64,000 bases of DNA from Solicoccozyma terricola (GCA_001600875.1 BCLD01000013.1:789741-853740), one strand, 5' to 3'; counted from the first letter of the stretch, positions 12,438 through 25,050 are shown. Translations and numbers: made by a program. The notes: generated by a model not told the origin, from the letters alone.

Positions 12438-15400
12438 ATGCCATCCACGCATCTCGCACCGCCGTCATCATCAGCCAAAGTCAAAGTTAAAACACTCCAA
12501 CAACACATCAAGCAAGAAGAATGGTTAGACGTGTTGAAAGTCTCCAAGGAGGTATTGAAGGATGAGAAAGGTCAAGGGATGGCTTCTTATCATGCGTGAG
12601 TAGCACGTGTTGGGGGAGGTAGCTATCAAGTATGTGCTGTCTGCTCATCATACTAATGTGTTGGAACCAGACTGGTCTTCGCTGGATTAGCTTTGACAAA
12701 ATTGGATCGGTTTGAAGAAGCTGAGAAAGTGAGCTGGTTCAATGTCGTGATTCTCCATTCCCAGCTGTTCATGTCCTAATCACACTACAACTTGATGATC
12801 TCTCAGACCCTCATTCAAGCAACGACACTCGGCCCATCCCTTCCACTTGCATATCAAGGACTTCAGAAACTATATACCGAAAAAGAAGAATGGGACAAAC
12901 TCGCTGTTTTCTTGCAAGGTGCTGCGCAAAGAGCTGTCGATTCGTGAGCTTGTTTTGAACGTCATTTCGGTCGATGTCAAACACAGCTGATGAATCTTGT
13001 CGCATGTATGTTACGTCGTCAGACAAGATGCAGAGGAGACAGCGAAAGTGTTGGGCAGGTTATGGGAGGTTAGATCGGAACATGGCTCCACTACCCAGGT
13101 ACAGGTCTGAAGAAAAGAAAAAATGACATAACCATCTTTTACTCGATTCTGACCATTTATCTCCTTGGGATACACAGGTCATCAACATCTTGGACCTCAT
13201 ACTACCTACGTCCCCGATATACGACCTGTTACTCTCAATACCGACTCCTGAAGCATCTTCCTCATCATACGTTCCTTTTCCAACTCCTACTTTCCCTTCT
13301 CCATCTGCGTACTCGCCTGCTCAACCTCTGTCTCTTGCCTATCAACTCCCTACAATTCCCATACCATCTCTATCACCTCAAAATGTCCCATCGATACCTC
13401 ATTTGATTCATCTACCAGATCTGTCATTCGCACTTCTGGTCACTATCACGTTGATCGTGGAAAGAGAGGAAAGATCGTCAGAGGAGAAGGAGGTGGGGGA
13501 TAGAAGAAGGAGATTAGGAGCTGGTGGTGAGAAGGAAGTGAGAAGAGCGGTCGGGAGGGAGTTTTTGACTCGGAGTAAGGTGGGTGATTTCAAGGGGGGA
13601 TATGTTTGCATGAGTAGCTCTGGTACCATCTTGGTTGCTGATCCACAATTTCTTTATGGGCGAAAAAAAAACAGCTTCCAAAGTACTACGAAGCGATATT
13701 AAATCATCCAGCTGCTTTAGACGAAGTTAGACGATCGGCTGAATCCAAGCTTTTTCGACATTACTATCGCTTGATGGCTTGTCTATCTCGGAATGCGACA
13801 CAATCGCAACCGGATTCTCCAAAATTAAGAGGCTTGTTCGAAGAGGAACCAGCGCCAGCACTTCCGAGCAAGGACGAAATCAGAGGCAAAGTCGTGGAGC
13901 TCATGAAGGGCATGATCTTGTTGGATGTGGAGGATGAGGCGGTTTGGGTGACGGAGTTGGAATGGATGGATGTTGGGAGTCTTGGTGAGTGGCATGGTAC
14001 CTGGTCAGAACTAGTCGCCGAGTCCTAACATGAGCGGTATCTTGAATAGACGAATTAGATACCTCATTCCTTCATAAATACATCACCCACTTCCCTCGTT
14101 CTGCAGCGACGAGTTTGATCATAGGTTACCTTCGATACTTCGATCTCGTCCTCCCCGAGCCGGATGACCAACAGTCCAATGCAGCTTCAGAGCAGAAAAA
14201 GAAGCTCAATCGTCGCGAACGTCGGAAACAGAAAGCTGCAGAGTGGGCGAAATCCCATCCAGAAGAGGAGATGCCAGTGGAAGTGGAAGAAGAGGTGGAC
14301 GAGGACGAACTCTTTGAATTGGCTCAGACGGATGGGATGAACGGGCAGAAAATGATGGATGATAGTCGGAAGGACCCATTCTCGGTGTTGATGGTTAGTG
14401 GGTTGTCATCAAGTATTAGGGGAAAATCCCACCTAACGCTGCGTATTCTTTTCGAGTAGTCGGGACTCGAAGCCTATCCTAAATCTATCTTTGGTCACAA
14501 AGCCGTAACCGCGGCATACCTCCGCGAACAAGACTGGGAAAATGTCATTTCAATGGCTGAAAAAGGGCAGAAGCTTGTTGTCAACTTGGAGATCGAGACC
14601 GGGTTAAAGATGGCAAAGTGAGTTGATCAAATTCGGGACTCGCAACGAATGTGCCTGTAGCTGAGCAGTCCACATAAGCTCCCGCTCTGCCTTCGATGTC
14701 GCCCTGGGCACGGCTCTCGTCCATTACTACGCTCCAAAGCATCATAATCGGGCATTGTCCCTCTTGGAAGGCACTCTGGCGTCTCAGCCTGAATCAGTAC
14801 CTTGTCTCGTTGGTCGAGGGTATATCCGTGAAGCAAGGCAAGAGTACGCCAAAGCAAGGGCCGACTTTGAGCAAGTGTTAGCGCTTGAGACTGATACCAC
14901 ATCGTCGGCCTCGATAACGGCGAGCGAGGAGGCTGGTTGGTGCTTGGTGCTCGAAGAACAACTTGAGGCAGGTAGAGACCGCCTCGAAAGCATCGCGACT
15001 GTTCTCGATGGGATGAAGGACCGCGCAGGTGACTCGGCGCGAGTCTGGTGGAGGTGCGGCCAGGCTGAGTGGCGAATGGGAGGTAAGTTTGTCGTCCAGT
15101 CAATTGTAGCATGTCGCTCATCACCAGGATTTTGCAGGAACACATCGCGAGACTGCTCATTCCCACTTCGTGACTTCGCTGCGACGATTCCCGACATATG
15201 CGTCCGCCTTTACTTCTATTGGAATCTACTACCTTGAGGAGGCTTCCCCCCCAGACTTTGACCGTGCTCAACGTTGCTTCCAAAAGGCATTTGAGCTGGA
15301 TGCCACTCAGGGCGAAGCTGCTCATCGACTTGTCCTGGGTCTCGCGGAAGAGCGGGAGTGGGCGCTTGTCGATGTCATCGCGAAGCGAGTGATCGCAGGG

Positions 15401-18038
15401 GAAGGTGGCCTGGAGGGCGGTTTGGCGGGAGCTGGGGACACGTCCAGATTCCTCCCTACGAATTCGTGGGCTTGGAAAGCCGTTGGCTCAGTAGAGATGG
15501 TTAGTAAGGCAGCAACCTCGGTTGAGATCAATAGCTCACACAAAGTTCCCACAGTCATACAAGAAGTATACCTCAGCGGCGCAGGCGTACCAGGTAGCCC
15601 TTCGGGTGGACGTTGAAGACGCCTCTCTGTGGATGCGTCTGGGGGAGGCGTACGCCAAAGCTGGCAGACATGTAGCTTCCATAAAAGCTCTGCAACACGC
15701 AATCGATCTCGATCCCGAGAACTGGGTGTGCCATTATCATATGGGTGACGTTCAACGACAACTGGGGCTATATGTCGACGCGATCGCCTCGTATCAACGA
15801 ATTTTGGTCGTACGACCCGATGAGGTGGGGGCTTCCATTGCCCTGGCGCAGTGTGCTCTCGACCTCGGGAAGAGCGAAAGACTCGGAGGCCTTTCAAAGC
15901 GTTCTCAGGAATCCATACTCCAAAGTATAGAGGCAGTACGACCGATCCTTGAAGCTTCCCAGCAATACCGACTAGTTGGATGGAGGATCTTCGCGGAAGC
16001 ATCGCTCGAGCTGTTTTACAGCTGTCAAGAGGAAGGCGATATCGTGTATGCTTTGACCGCAGTGCTACCCTTGGTTGACACTCTAGCCGCCGAGGACGAA
16101 GACAATCGAGCCGTTGTTGCCGGGGTCATATCCCCAGCAGCATTAGCGGACGCAGATCCCGTCCGAGAGAGCTTGATCCTCGCTGCGGTTTGTGCATTTG
16201 CATACCGAGCCGACCTCCTCAAATATGACAAGAAGGTGTCAGAACCCCCTCTATATGACCTGGCCGCTGCTCTACACATTCTGGCTCTGCATCTGCCGGA
16301 CAATGCGCAACACTCCGATCAGAGGGAAGCATGCATCGCAGCGGCCGTCCTGGCTCTCAAGCGAGCCCTCGACTCTGATCCTTCCAGCCCTACCCTGTGG
16401 AATGCCTTTGGGACTGTGGCATCCCTCGGTAGCGCTCAACTGGCGCAACATGCGTTCATTGTATCTTTGGAATTAGAACCCAGGGTGAGTTCACATGCCG
16501 TGGCCGCCTCGCCCAAGGTAATGACTGTTGTCTCCCGCAGAACCCGGTCGTATGGACGAACCTTGGGTTCCTCAGCCTTGATATTGGTGATTTAGACGTA
16601 GCAGATCAAGCGTTCGGCAAGGCTCAGATTGTCTCGCCGGAGCATACTCTCGCCTGGATGGGCAAAGCGCTGATCGCATTGCAACGTGGCGAAACCAAGC
16701 TTGCAGAGAATCTGTTCGAGCAGGCGGCGACGTTGTCTGGTGGCTCGGAGGTGAGTAGGCGCTATACCTATCTTGAGCGGTTGAGACTAACAATCCTTTC
16801 TCCTTTCTCAGCTCGGAGCAAACCTTGGCTTCGCTGATCTCGTCTACAGAGGCGTGTCTTCTCACTCATCAGCTGACCTCTCCGTCCTCCATCGATCATC
16901 CTTTGCGCTCTCCCGGTATTGCCAAAGCAATGTGACCGACTCGTCAGCAATGCACTTACAGGCCCTCATCGCTGAACGTCTGGGCGAGCTCGACATCGCG
17001 ATTGAATGCCTCGAAAGCGCCACCACCCTCTTGGACGCCGAGTTCGAGACCTCTGAGTCGAGTGAGATTGAAAAGCGGTATGCAGCGGCTCTTGTCAATC
17101 TTGGACGAGTCCGATTAGCCTCGGAGCAGTACGAAAAGGCTTTGGAGGCATTTGGAGATTGTATCGGCCTCGCAGCGGATGATGCGAAACTGGTCATCCA
17201 ATGCCGACTTGGACAGGCGTTGGCCCAGGCTAGTCTCAGTAACGTGGACGAGGCGTTGGAAGCGTTCCAACAAGCTTTAGATGCGTGTACCACCTTGGAA
17301 GGGGAGGAGGCTCTTGTTATCAAGGAGGAGATATCGGTGATCCTGGCGAGGACGCTATGGTCGTTGCAAGATGAAGACGCACAAGAGGCAGCTAAGGCAC
17401 ATCTTCTTGAGAGGTGAGAGGATTGCTATCTGTGCGGCATTCTGTCGCTGATGACGTAGTCTTCGTTCCATTAGCCTATCAGGTGATCAGCAGCACTCCG
17501 CCGAAGCTATCGCCACTCTCGGTGCTGTCGGCGTTCTTACAGGAGACTCGGGTTTGTTGGAAGCGGTAGATGGGGAGATTACTGGTATGAATGTGGAACG
17601 ACTTTCCATTGACGATATGAGGGGACGGATTGCGAGCTTTGGAGCCTCCAGAAGTATTGTAGATGTGAGTTTACACCCTGAGCGACGCTTCTATCGGCTC
17701 ATACTTTTGGTGACATGCAGGGCGATATCGACGGTGCTCTGCGAGCTGTTGCCACCTCTCTTCACGCACACCCCAGCAACAATTCGGCCCGCGCACGTAT
17801 GGCTCAGATCCTTCTATCACTCAGTCGGATTGTAGAAGCTCGGGGCGTTTTGTCATCACTCGATGCCGTGACGTCCCAGAGTCCCAGAGAATCGGCCACG
17901 ATATGGCGAACCAAGGCATTGTCTGTTGTGGGAGACGGTGAGAAGGCGACAGGGATTGCTCAGAGGGCAGTGATGGTCCAGCCGTGGGAGTTACACAATT
18001 GGCGGACACTGTTGGTTGCGAGGATGGAGGGGAATTGA
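12438..18038 (+). CDS. SKI3: SKI3 superkiller TPR protein
   Basis: Large tetratricopeptide scaffold of the Ski2-Ski3-Ski8 complex, which feeds mRNA to the cytoplasmic exosome for 3'-5' decay. The ATG at 12438 gives MPSTHLAPPSSSAKVKVKTL and runs into the family's first TPRs (QEEWLDVLKVSKEVLKDEKG, then after an intron LVFAGLALTKLDRFEEAEKT). Further TPR blocks are visible at about 14690-15070 (YAPKHHNRALSLLEGTL), 15560-15830 (LGEAYAKAGRHVASIKALQH; MGDVQRQLGLYVDAIASYQR), 16950-17320 and 17715-18000. A highly charged segment with KKKLNRRERRKQKAAEW lies near 14200. It is broken by a dozen or more short introns, so single-frame readings are fragments. The end is at 18036-18038 after LHNWRTLLVARMEGN. 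The coding order and domain content fit Ski3/TTC37 well; some exon joins were not checked base by base. Confidence 0.85.
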
Positions 18039-18186
18039 CTGATGTATAGAAGGGCATGATCTCGAAGCTGTTCTCAGCACCTGTTGCCACCCGTGATGAC
18101 GTCATCTTCCGCTGGTTGAAACGTGGATCTCAGCTATTACACTGTAGTCAGACCACCTATTCAACAATCTAACCATCTAGACAGAC

Positions 18187-19839
18187 ATGTCGGAGAAGCA
18201 GGCCACTGTTCAATCGATGGACCTCATTCTCGTGGTATATGTACATGGGTAGGCCATCTCCAACTGCGTTTCATGGCTTCTGTCGCTCACTGCCTTTTCC
18301 CCGGCCCTCTCTCCAGCTTCAAGGGAACCGATGTGACGTTCGAAAAGTTCCCAGATAGAGTTCAGCATCTGATCCAAGAGACGACTCCGAATGTGCGAGT
18401 GAAGACAGCTGTGTTTCCGGTGTATGAGACGAAAGGAGAGCTGGTGAGATGGGATCATGAACTGGGAAAGGGTGTTTACACCTCTGACTTCAGACTCCGT
18501 ATACAGACCGCCGCAACCGAGCGGTTCGTGGATTGGCTGACAACTCTGACTGTCGAAGAAGAAGTCAATCATGGACAAGGAGGTGGTGCTGGGAAAGCAA
18601 AGATTGTTTTATGCGGTCACAGGCGAGTGCTCCTTTTCTCAATGACCCGGAAGTTACACCTCGACTGACAGCTCGGCATCGAATAGTATGGGAGGTCTTT
18701 TACTTGCTGACGCGGTCATCACCATCAAAGCACATGCTGTGGATCCGGGAGCACCGTTGTGGCCACGTGTGGTAGCGTTGATAGCGTTTGATACACCGGT
18801 GGGTGGAGGACGTGTGTCCGATTGCGAAATCGTTCCTGAGTGATACGACGTTATCTTTATCAGTATCTTGGACTCAATCCACATGTATTCGTGAGTAGCT
18901 GGTTGAAGATCCCCTCAAGGTATTCCGAACTGAAGCCAATCATTCCGACACCCTGTAGAAGAACAGCATTTCCAAGTATGCTGAGCACGTTGAGACAGCC
19001 AAAACGGTTGCCTCAGGCTTAGGAGCTTTGTCGCCCTTCGCAATGGGTCTTTTTGGCCTTGGGAAGTCAGAACAACCTCCAGCAACCAGCTCTTCTTCTT
19101 CTGGAAGATCGACTCCAAACGTATCCACCAAGGGGAAAGAAAAGGAGGTGGAGACCCCGGTTGCAAAGTCTAGTTGGCTGTCTGCACGTTCAATGCTTGC
19201 TGTCTCCGCTGTCTCGGCATTAGCAGCTGCAGCTGGAACAGCCTACTATAAGCGTGGCGATATTGCGTCAGGATGGCAGTGGGTAGGGGATCACGCTGTG
19301 TGGTTGAAGAACTTGTGGGATTCGGAGGGGATGAAGAGGAGGTTGGAAGGCGTGGTAGAATTGGGTGGGGAGGTTGAAGAGGCACTGGATATGCGGATGG
19401 ATGGGATGAAGGGGAAGAGACGAGGTGATCGGGTGTTGTTCAGGAAGTGGGTTTACATTCAGGCTTTGGGCTATGTTTTGACGCATATTGCTGACTGATT
19501 CACCATTGATAACCAACCAGCTTCTACACGCTGATACCGCCAATGCCACCAAAGTACCTGCTCGACCGATCATTCTGCGTCCTGCCAGTGGCCTCACATC
19601 CTCTATACTCGGACTGGATTCCCTCGATATCCTCGTTCGCCGCCGACGAAGTGGACGCTCACATTGGCATGTTCAACGCCAAGACGAACGAGGGATTCTA
19701 TGAATTGGGATTGAACGTGGCGAAAGTGGCTATGGAGGCTGTGGAAAGTGCGAGGAACTGGGATGATGATGGGTTGGGGTTCCGGGAGATGAAGGATGAG
19801 AATGGACGGACAGTGTTGGTAGAGGATGAATTGTTGTAA
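18187..19839 (+). CDS. DUF676-like alpha/beta-hydrolase (putative lipase/esterase)
   Basis: Serine hydrolase of unknown substrate. The start at 18187 gives MSEKQATVQSMDLILVVYVH, and the first intron joins HG to FKGTDVTFEKFP, the oxyanion-loop HGF motif of the DUF676 group. The nucleophile elbow GHSMGG is made only after splicing of intron 18623-18686, which begins with GC (AG|GCGAGT) and splits the Ser codon AG|T. Downstream are ALIAFDTP, a low-complexity Ser-rich linker (19080-19140), a hydrophobic stretch SMLAVSAVSALAAAAGTAYY that could cross or dip into a membrane, and a C-terminal segment with HIGMFNAKTNEGFYELGL. That HIGMF is a candidate for the catalytic His. It starts about 150 bp after SKI3, same strand. 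Confidence 0.7.
18623..18686 (+). other. GC-AG intron inside the hydrolase nucleophile elbow
   Basis: Donor cacag|gcgagt, acceptor gaatag|tatggg. Removal yields CAC-AGT-ATG-GGA-GGT, i.e. H-S-M-G-G. No GT donor nearby restores this motif. Confidence 0.75.
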
Positions 19840-19997
19840 TTGTTGTAATTGATTGTCGCCACCGATTTCCAGAAATTCCGCGGTTTCACGATTTATTTGG
19901 TTTAAACCGCCCAACGCAGCATGCAGACATCGACATCGACATCGACATCATCATCACCCATTCAACGGCAAGCTCACATCGCTGACATCCCACCATC

Positions 19998-20816
19998 ATG
20001 GACATTCGGAGAGCAACGGTGTGTCTCATATATCGGCAAAGGGCGATGGGCACATGACAGACAGCTGATCGCAGAGCATACTGCCTCACAGGTCGAGGAC
20101 CTCCTCGGCATGCAAAAAGCCAACATCCTCAATTTGCCTGAGAACTACACTTTCAAGTACTGTGAGTGGTAGACGGAGGACCCTGCAAGGCCATTGCCAA
20201 TGGTCCTACTCACTAATCCCCTTCCCCTTCAGATCTGTATCATGCTCTCACCTGGCCGGAACTGTCCTTCGTAGCCGTCAGTCCGAAAGGTGACATAGTC
20301 GGGTACATACTAGCAAAGATGTGAGTGATTGGTTACATACCGGTGGTTAAAACCTTGTACGTACCAACCGTCGCGTTCGGTACCCACAGGGAAGAAGAGC
20401 CAGCAGATCCAAACAAACCATCCGGTCATGTCACTTCCATTTCCGTTCTCCGACCGTATCGCCGACTAGGACTGGCCAACAAGTTGATGCGACTTAGTCG
20501 TCAGTAGTCTCCCACTTGAGTTGAAATTCTTCCATTGCTGAACCTGTACTACCATACAGAAACGGCCATGGAGACTCACTACAACGCATCTCACATCACC
20601 CTGCATGTCAGAAAATCAAACAGAGCGGCTATATCGCTGTATCGGGATTCGCTAGGATTCGAGGTGACAGGTGTGGAGAAGGCGTATTGTGAGTTTTTGG
20701 GATCCTTATATGGGTGTTGATTTGGGTTCTGATGTATGTTGAGTCGTTTGATATTGTCAGATATGGATGGTGAGGATGCATATGGAATGAAGCTTGTGTT
20801 TGGCAAGTCTGCATGA
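19998..20816 (+). CDS. NAA10: NatA catalytic subunit NAA10/ARD1
   Basis: N-terminal acetyltransferase; with NAA15 it acetylates the alpha-amino group of nascent chains at the ribosome. The start is the ATG at 19998: exon 1 encodes MDIRRAT and ends at 20018; intron 20019-20091 (GTGTGT...TCACAG); then [21 protein letters not shown] longer reading beginning MQTSTSTSTSS runs through this intron and is wrong. Later exons give [20 protein letters not shown], the acetyl-CoA loop [13 protein letters not shown], then [20 protein letters not shown] and [31 protein letters not shown]. Four or five short introns. Length near 160 residues, shorter than animal NAA10 because the C-terminal tail is missing, as in some fungi. 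Convergent with RPN11, 103 bp apart. Confidence 0.9.
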
Positions 20817-20919
20817 AGTATACTGATCATCCGAAAGAGAGCGCGCTGGAGCGTCTTGTAACATCATATAACGATTCGTCATTACGAGGGACACACAATC
20901 CTTGTTGCTTCGTCACCAT

Positions 20920-22724
20920 TTACAACTCTGCCAAAACACCCATCGCTAGACTCTGCGTCACCTGTTGGCCCATAGCCTTCTCGACTGCGTCTTGCAAGTG
21001 CCGTTTGGGATCTTGTTTGCCGACATGACGAGTTTTGAGTTGATCGGGTGTCATTGTAGCTTCTTCTTGGACGGATTTGGTGTATTGTTGAGCGAGCGAT
21101 AGCATTTCCTGAATATTGGGCGATGGTCGGATGTTTAGCGATGCGGAGGGGACATCCTTTTTTTTCAGGAAAGACGGGGGAGGAGATTGTCAATTGCCTC
21201 ACCTTGACAGCCGTCTCATTCCCTTCCTTGTGTTTCTCAAAGTCTTCTAAACGTAGTCCCTCCGTCCAACCCTTCTTGTGAAGATTCATCAGCATCCCTT
21301 GTTCAGCTTCTGACTTTCGGTAGTCGATGTTGATACCTGATAGCGACCTCGAGTCGCGTGAGCATGTGGTCTGGTCCCCCCCGCGGGCGCCTAAAAATGA
21401 CTCACTATAATACTGCCTATTCAGGTTATGAATCAAAGCCTGAATGCTCGGTTTATTCAAATGTCCGACATTCGATGTTGTCTGTCTGGCTTCTTGTCCT
21501 GCCATGGCTTGATGCGGGTTGATTGTTCGGAATGCATCGATGACGACTTTCCCACGAACGGATTGAATGGGATCGATGACTACAGCGACGGCACGAGGAT
21601 TGAGTTGTTCAAAGGACTGGGAAGAAGAGCCGCCGGGGGGGGGGGGGGGGGGGGTTAGTGGGTTGTGAAAGCGTAAGGAAAGGATAATGTGCTTTACCTG
21701 CTGGGTGTTCACATCGACGTTGGAAAGCCAACATCCGAATCCTGGATGGGAGTGATACCAACCGACGACCATTTCCGGTCTACGATGATGAACGATGAAA
21801 AAGGAAAAGAAATTCACCCCAAATATCAGCATCCTGAGACCCGCGTTTGGAAGATAGATGTGGGTATGTATGCCGGCCTTGCCTCACCGTCCAGTCTGCT
21901 TCAACATATCCAACATCTTGGTTTGGAAGACGTGATCTACTGATTCAACTGTGACACTTGTTCCAGCTTGAGGCATGGCGAAAACGTCTACGCACTGATT
22001 TGAAGGGAAAACAGATTCAGGAAAAGAAAGATAAACAGGAGGGTCAGCTTTTGTGAGATCTTGGGGGTTTTTTTTTTTAACATTCGGGGAATGCAAGTAA
22101 CGGAACTCACAGAGATCTGGTAGATAGGTTATTAACGAACATCGGAGAGAAAACCCGACGTGTCAACATATGCTTCGCAAAATCCAAACCCAAGCGAACC
22201 ACATCAAAGCGACCTACAGTCGTCGCATCGATAAATTCACCCAGCATCCTGATCGGGTCGAAGGATATAAGCCCGGAGGATAATTCGATATAGTACTCGA
22301 AAGCGGACTACTCACAGTCCCATGACTTCCATTGGTACACCTGGTTACGAAAAGAATCGGTCGGTCAGCACGTTTGTTTGCGCATTTTTCGTATGATAAG
22401 ACAGCATACCAGCACGACCATGTTTAAGCATCTGGTCGACGAAGAGTTGTCAAAGGTCAGATTTCAACAAAGTGTAAATGGATGTCACCATTGTGCGACC
22501 ACATACCTTGAGTAATGCCAACGAGGAGATATGAATGGTCTCAGCGCTGGAAAAGAAAAACGACAACGAACCAGGCGATCGATTCAGACTGTTAGTTTTG
22601 TGAAGCGTTGGAAAACATGCGTCAACCATTGCACTAACTTGTCCGCTACGGTAGTCTCGACTGGTCCTCTTCCTCCACCCATTCCACCTCCCGATCCTTG
22701 TAGAAGTTGCTGAAGCTGTTCCAT
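20920..22724 (-). CDS. RPN11: 26S proteasome lid deubiquitinase RPN11
   Basis: Zinc-dependent JAMM/MPN+ isopeptidase that removes ubiquitin chains from substrates as they enter the proteasome. The start at 22724 gives [20 protein letters not shown]. Exons then read [28 protein letters not shown] (the conserved Glu), [20 protein letters not shown], and [22 protein letters not shown], giving the H-x-H...D zinc ligands. After that come [20 protein letters not shown] and the C-terminal helices [19 protein letters not shown] and [20 protein letters not shown]. It ends at MGVLAEL. At least eight introns, some exons only about 25-40 nt. One intron (sense strand) carries a 20-C tract just before its acceptor (21635-21654). 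Confidence 0.95.
21635..21654. repeat. 20-base G homopolymer in RPN11 intron
   Basis: Twenty G on the plus strand, C on the sense strand, about 20 nt upstream of the acceptor of the intron before [12 protein letters not shown]. Confidence 0.95.
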
Positions 22725-23132
22725 TGCAGTGCGGAGTGAGGTCGGTGTGTGTGTGTGTGTGTGACTGACCGAGTTGTGTACTCGATGACTGTTGCTGAAT
22801 GGATGGATGCTCGACGCGCAAGCTCAGTTCGATAATCACGTGACACGTCATCATTCGCCACCGCCACCGCCACCGGAAGGGAGGGGAGGGGAGGGGGAGG
22901 GGGAAGGGTCAACCACCATGTCATTACATACAAAACATAAATGGAAAGCACAGAATTCACAAAATGATTCAAACTTGCACACACGCTGACCCCCCCTATC
23001 CGCAGCATTAAGAGCCACCAACCACATCAATCGGGATTGTTTTTTCTCATTTCCTCGATCCACCCCACAGCTACTTGGCCAATGCACCATATCACTTCCC
23101 TCCCTCAACCCTACCCACACACCACCCACCCC
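22725..23132. other. Intergenic RPN11 / DUF1774-like gene
   Basis: 408 bp with a short (GT)n at about 22745-22761 and a purine-rich stretch (gaggggaggggaggg, near 22880-22905). A tcacgtgac palindrome at about 22837 could be a bHLH-type site. No gene seen. Confidence 0.5.
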
Positions 23133-24782
23133 TCACTCCTCACCTACACGTCCCATATGCTCCTGCGCCTCCTCCTCGAGTCGAATACGACCTTCCCTAT
23201 CACTCGTCCTCTTCCATGCCAGTCCAGCCATCAGCACAACAGGATGAAGAACGAGTAGTATCACGATCGTCACCACCTCCGACGTCGGTTTAACTTGTCT
23301 CGAAAGGAGGATAGAGAGGAGGACCCAGAATGCTCCGACAGTAGCGTACATGTCGAGGCGGATTGCTTCCCATGCGGCTATGATGACGTTGACGATTACT
23401 AGTACTAGTATAGCTTGCCAAGTGTATTTATATTCGGATGGAGAGTCAGAATAGGAAAACCATTTGAGAGCGATGAATCCGTTGTGTAACCAGTCGATGG
23501 AGAATAAAATGATGAAGAGGAGTGTCATTGGCGCGTGGATGAAGATGGAGTCGAACGGTCGGTGGGAGGATTGCGGGTGACGGAGGAGAGTGAGTTGGAC
23601 AGTCGCCCTGCGGGGTGCGGGGTGAGGGAGTGGGGAACAAAGGTTAGCACCCATTGAATAGCCGTTCGCATCAAGTCGCTCCATATTCTCTCACATGTTG
23701 AAAGTGTTGACAAGAAGGATGATTTCCGCCACGAGGAAGAATTTCAGTGTCTGCGAGCGGAATACCAGTGGGTTTGGAATTAGAGGATGGCAATTGCGCA
23801 TGGGGGCCCAAAAAAAAGAGAAAGAAAAACACGCACCCAAGCTACAGCCCACGCTGCCATCAACCAATTGGCGATAGCGAATCGCATCCCAACGCCATGA
23901 GTCAACGTGGCCTGGAGGTCGGGGAGGTGAATTTGCAGGAGATGTTCCAATAATCAGTGTGTTTTCCAACCTTCTCGTTGTCGCATCTCAGATCATCACA
24001 CACACACACACACCTTCGTCTCCTCTTTCCGTGCGAGAACGAGGATTAAACAGAATCCAATTTGGAGAATGTATAGCAAAATCCAGTAGATACCCATCAT
24101 GATGGGATTTGGTGTTAAGACTGTTTGGAGGGGGCGCCGCGTTGACGTGAGGTTAGCAAGGCAGGACGGCGTGTAGCTGGAGACGTGGGTTTGGGAGAAC
24201 TCAACGCGTAGGGTACATCTTGGAGATTTCAGCTGGTGGAGGGAGGTGGGTAGAATTAGCGGTTGTCTTACCCAGGTGTCGACGCTGGAAGAAGTAGAGG
24301 AGGAAGAAGAGAAGGAAGAAGAGAAGGAAGAGAAAGAAGAAGAAGAACAGAAAGGAGGAAACGCCGAAGTGTTGTTCGCTACGCTCGGGACGCACTGCTC
24401 GCTATGCTCGCTGGAGACGATAGTCCTCCCTACGCTCCGAGAAGTTGTGCTCGCTTCGCTCGCGGAGAAGACAGAGACGAGTAGTCCCTATGCTCGCTAG
24501 AGACGACTATTCTTCGCTACGCTCAGGGACAGAGTGCTCCTTTCGCTCGCCAGAGAACAGTTTTCGCTACGCTCAATTCGCCAAGACAGTAGTGCCAGCT
24601 ACACTCTCCCAAAACTCACCCAATCCCGGCTTGATAGCCAATGCACAAACCAAATTCGCTCCAATCGCCATCAACAAACTAAGCGGAGTTGTAATCTGCA
24701 ACCTGACCAGTTTCATTGACTCGCGCAACTCTTCCTGCGTGATGATGCCTGCGGCATCTGTGGGTGGGTCGTAGGAAGACAT
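23133..24782 (-). CDS. Polytopic membrane protein, DUF1774-like
   Basis: Fungal membrane protein of unknown function. The start at 24782 gives MSSYDPPTDAAGIITQEELR, and exon 1 (24620-24782) ends in the first membrane span TTPLSLLMAIGANLVCALAI. Intron 1 is 24121-24619 (499 nt, five times the usual length); joining gives KPGLV-LTPNPIMMGIYW, then LLYILQIGFCLILVLARKEE. Following exons read GMRFAIANWLMAAWAVAW and FFLVAEIILLVNTFNM. The last exon (23600-23133) reads HAPMTLLFIILFSIDWLHNG, TWQAILVLVIVNVIIAAWEA, FWVLLSILLSRQVKPTSEVV and IVILLVLHPVVLMAGLAW. About eight hydrophobic spans in total and a charged C-terminus ending RLEEEAQEHMGRVGEE. The family name is from recall of the NPxMxGxYW block; the membrane topology is seen directly. 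Confidence 0.65.
24368..24590 (-). repeat. GCGAAGC-family repeat cluster 2 (in intron 1)
   Basis: About ten units on the plus strand such as gctcgctatgctcgctgg, gctcgcttcgctcgcgg, cttcgctacgctcaggg and gctcctttcgctcgcc, with 20-30 bp spacing. All lie inside intron 1 of the DUF1774-like gene and read in sense with it. A CT-rich stretch (24293-24357 on the sense strand) follows the cluster. Confidence 0.85.
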
Positions 24783-25050
24783 GGTGGAATGGTGCGGCTG
24801 GATGGGGATGAGGACGAGGAGGAGGAGGAGGAGGATATGGTAGAATGGAAGATGGCCAAGCCCGTATGGGTGCTGCTGGTGACGTCACGGTGGCGAATTA
24901 TACACGTCATATTTTGATTTGCCACCCAAAATTGATAAGGGGACCCCTTGTTCCTTCAACCCAACCCCCCCTACGACTTTCTCATCTCATCCACAGCATC
25001 CACCACCCAGCCCCTACTACCCCGCACCCACCTCCCACCCTCAGCCCACC
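24783..25050. promoter_or_regulatory. Divergent promoter of the DUF1774-like gene and RNA14
   Basis: 268 bp between two divergent starts; includes GA-rich gaggaggaggagg and a tgacgtcacg palindrome (CRE-like) at about 24881. Regulatory role is inferred only. Confidence 0.4.

Noticed and set aside
19921..20172. Alternative NAA10 start (MQTSTSTSTSS)
   Set aside because: It reads through an intron; the spliced start at 19998 gives the conserved [11 protein letters not shown].
24272..24284. 13-nt microexon in the DUF1774-like gene
   Set aside because: It has splice-like borders, but the direct join 24620 to 24120 is in frame and gives the conserved NPIMMGIYW context.
24263..24500. Arg/Glu-rich open frame
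   Set aside because: Antisense to the CT-rich tract and repeat cluster in intron 1 of the DUF1774-like gene.
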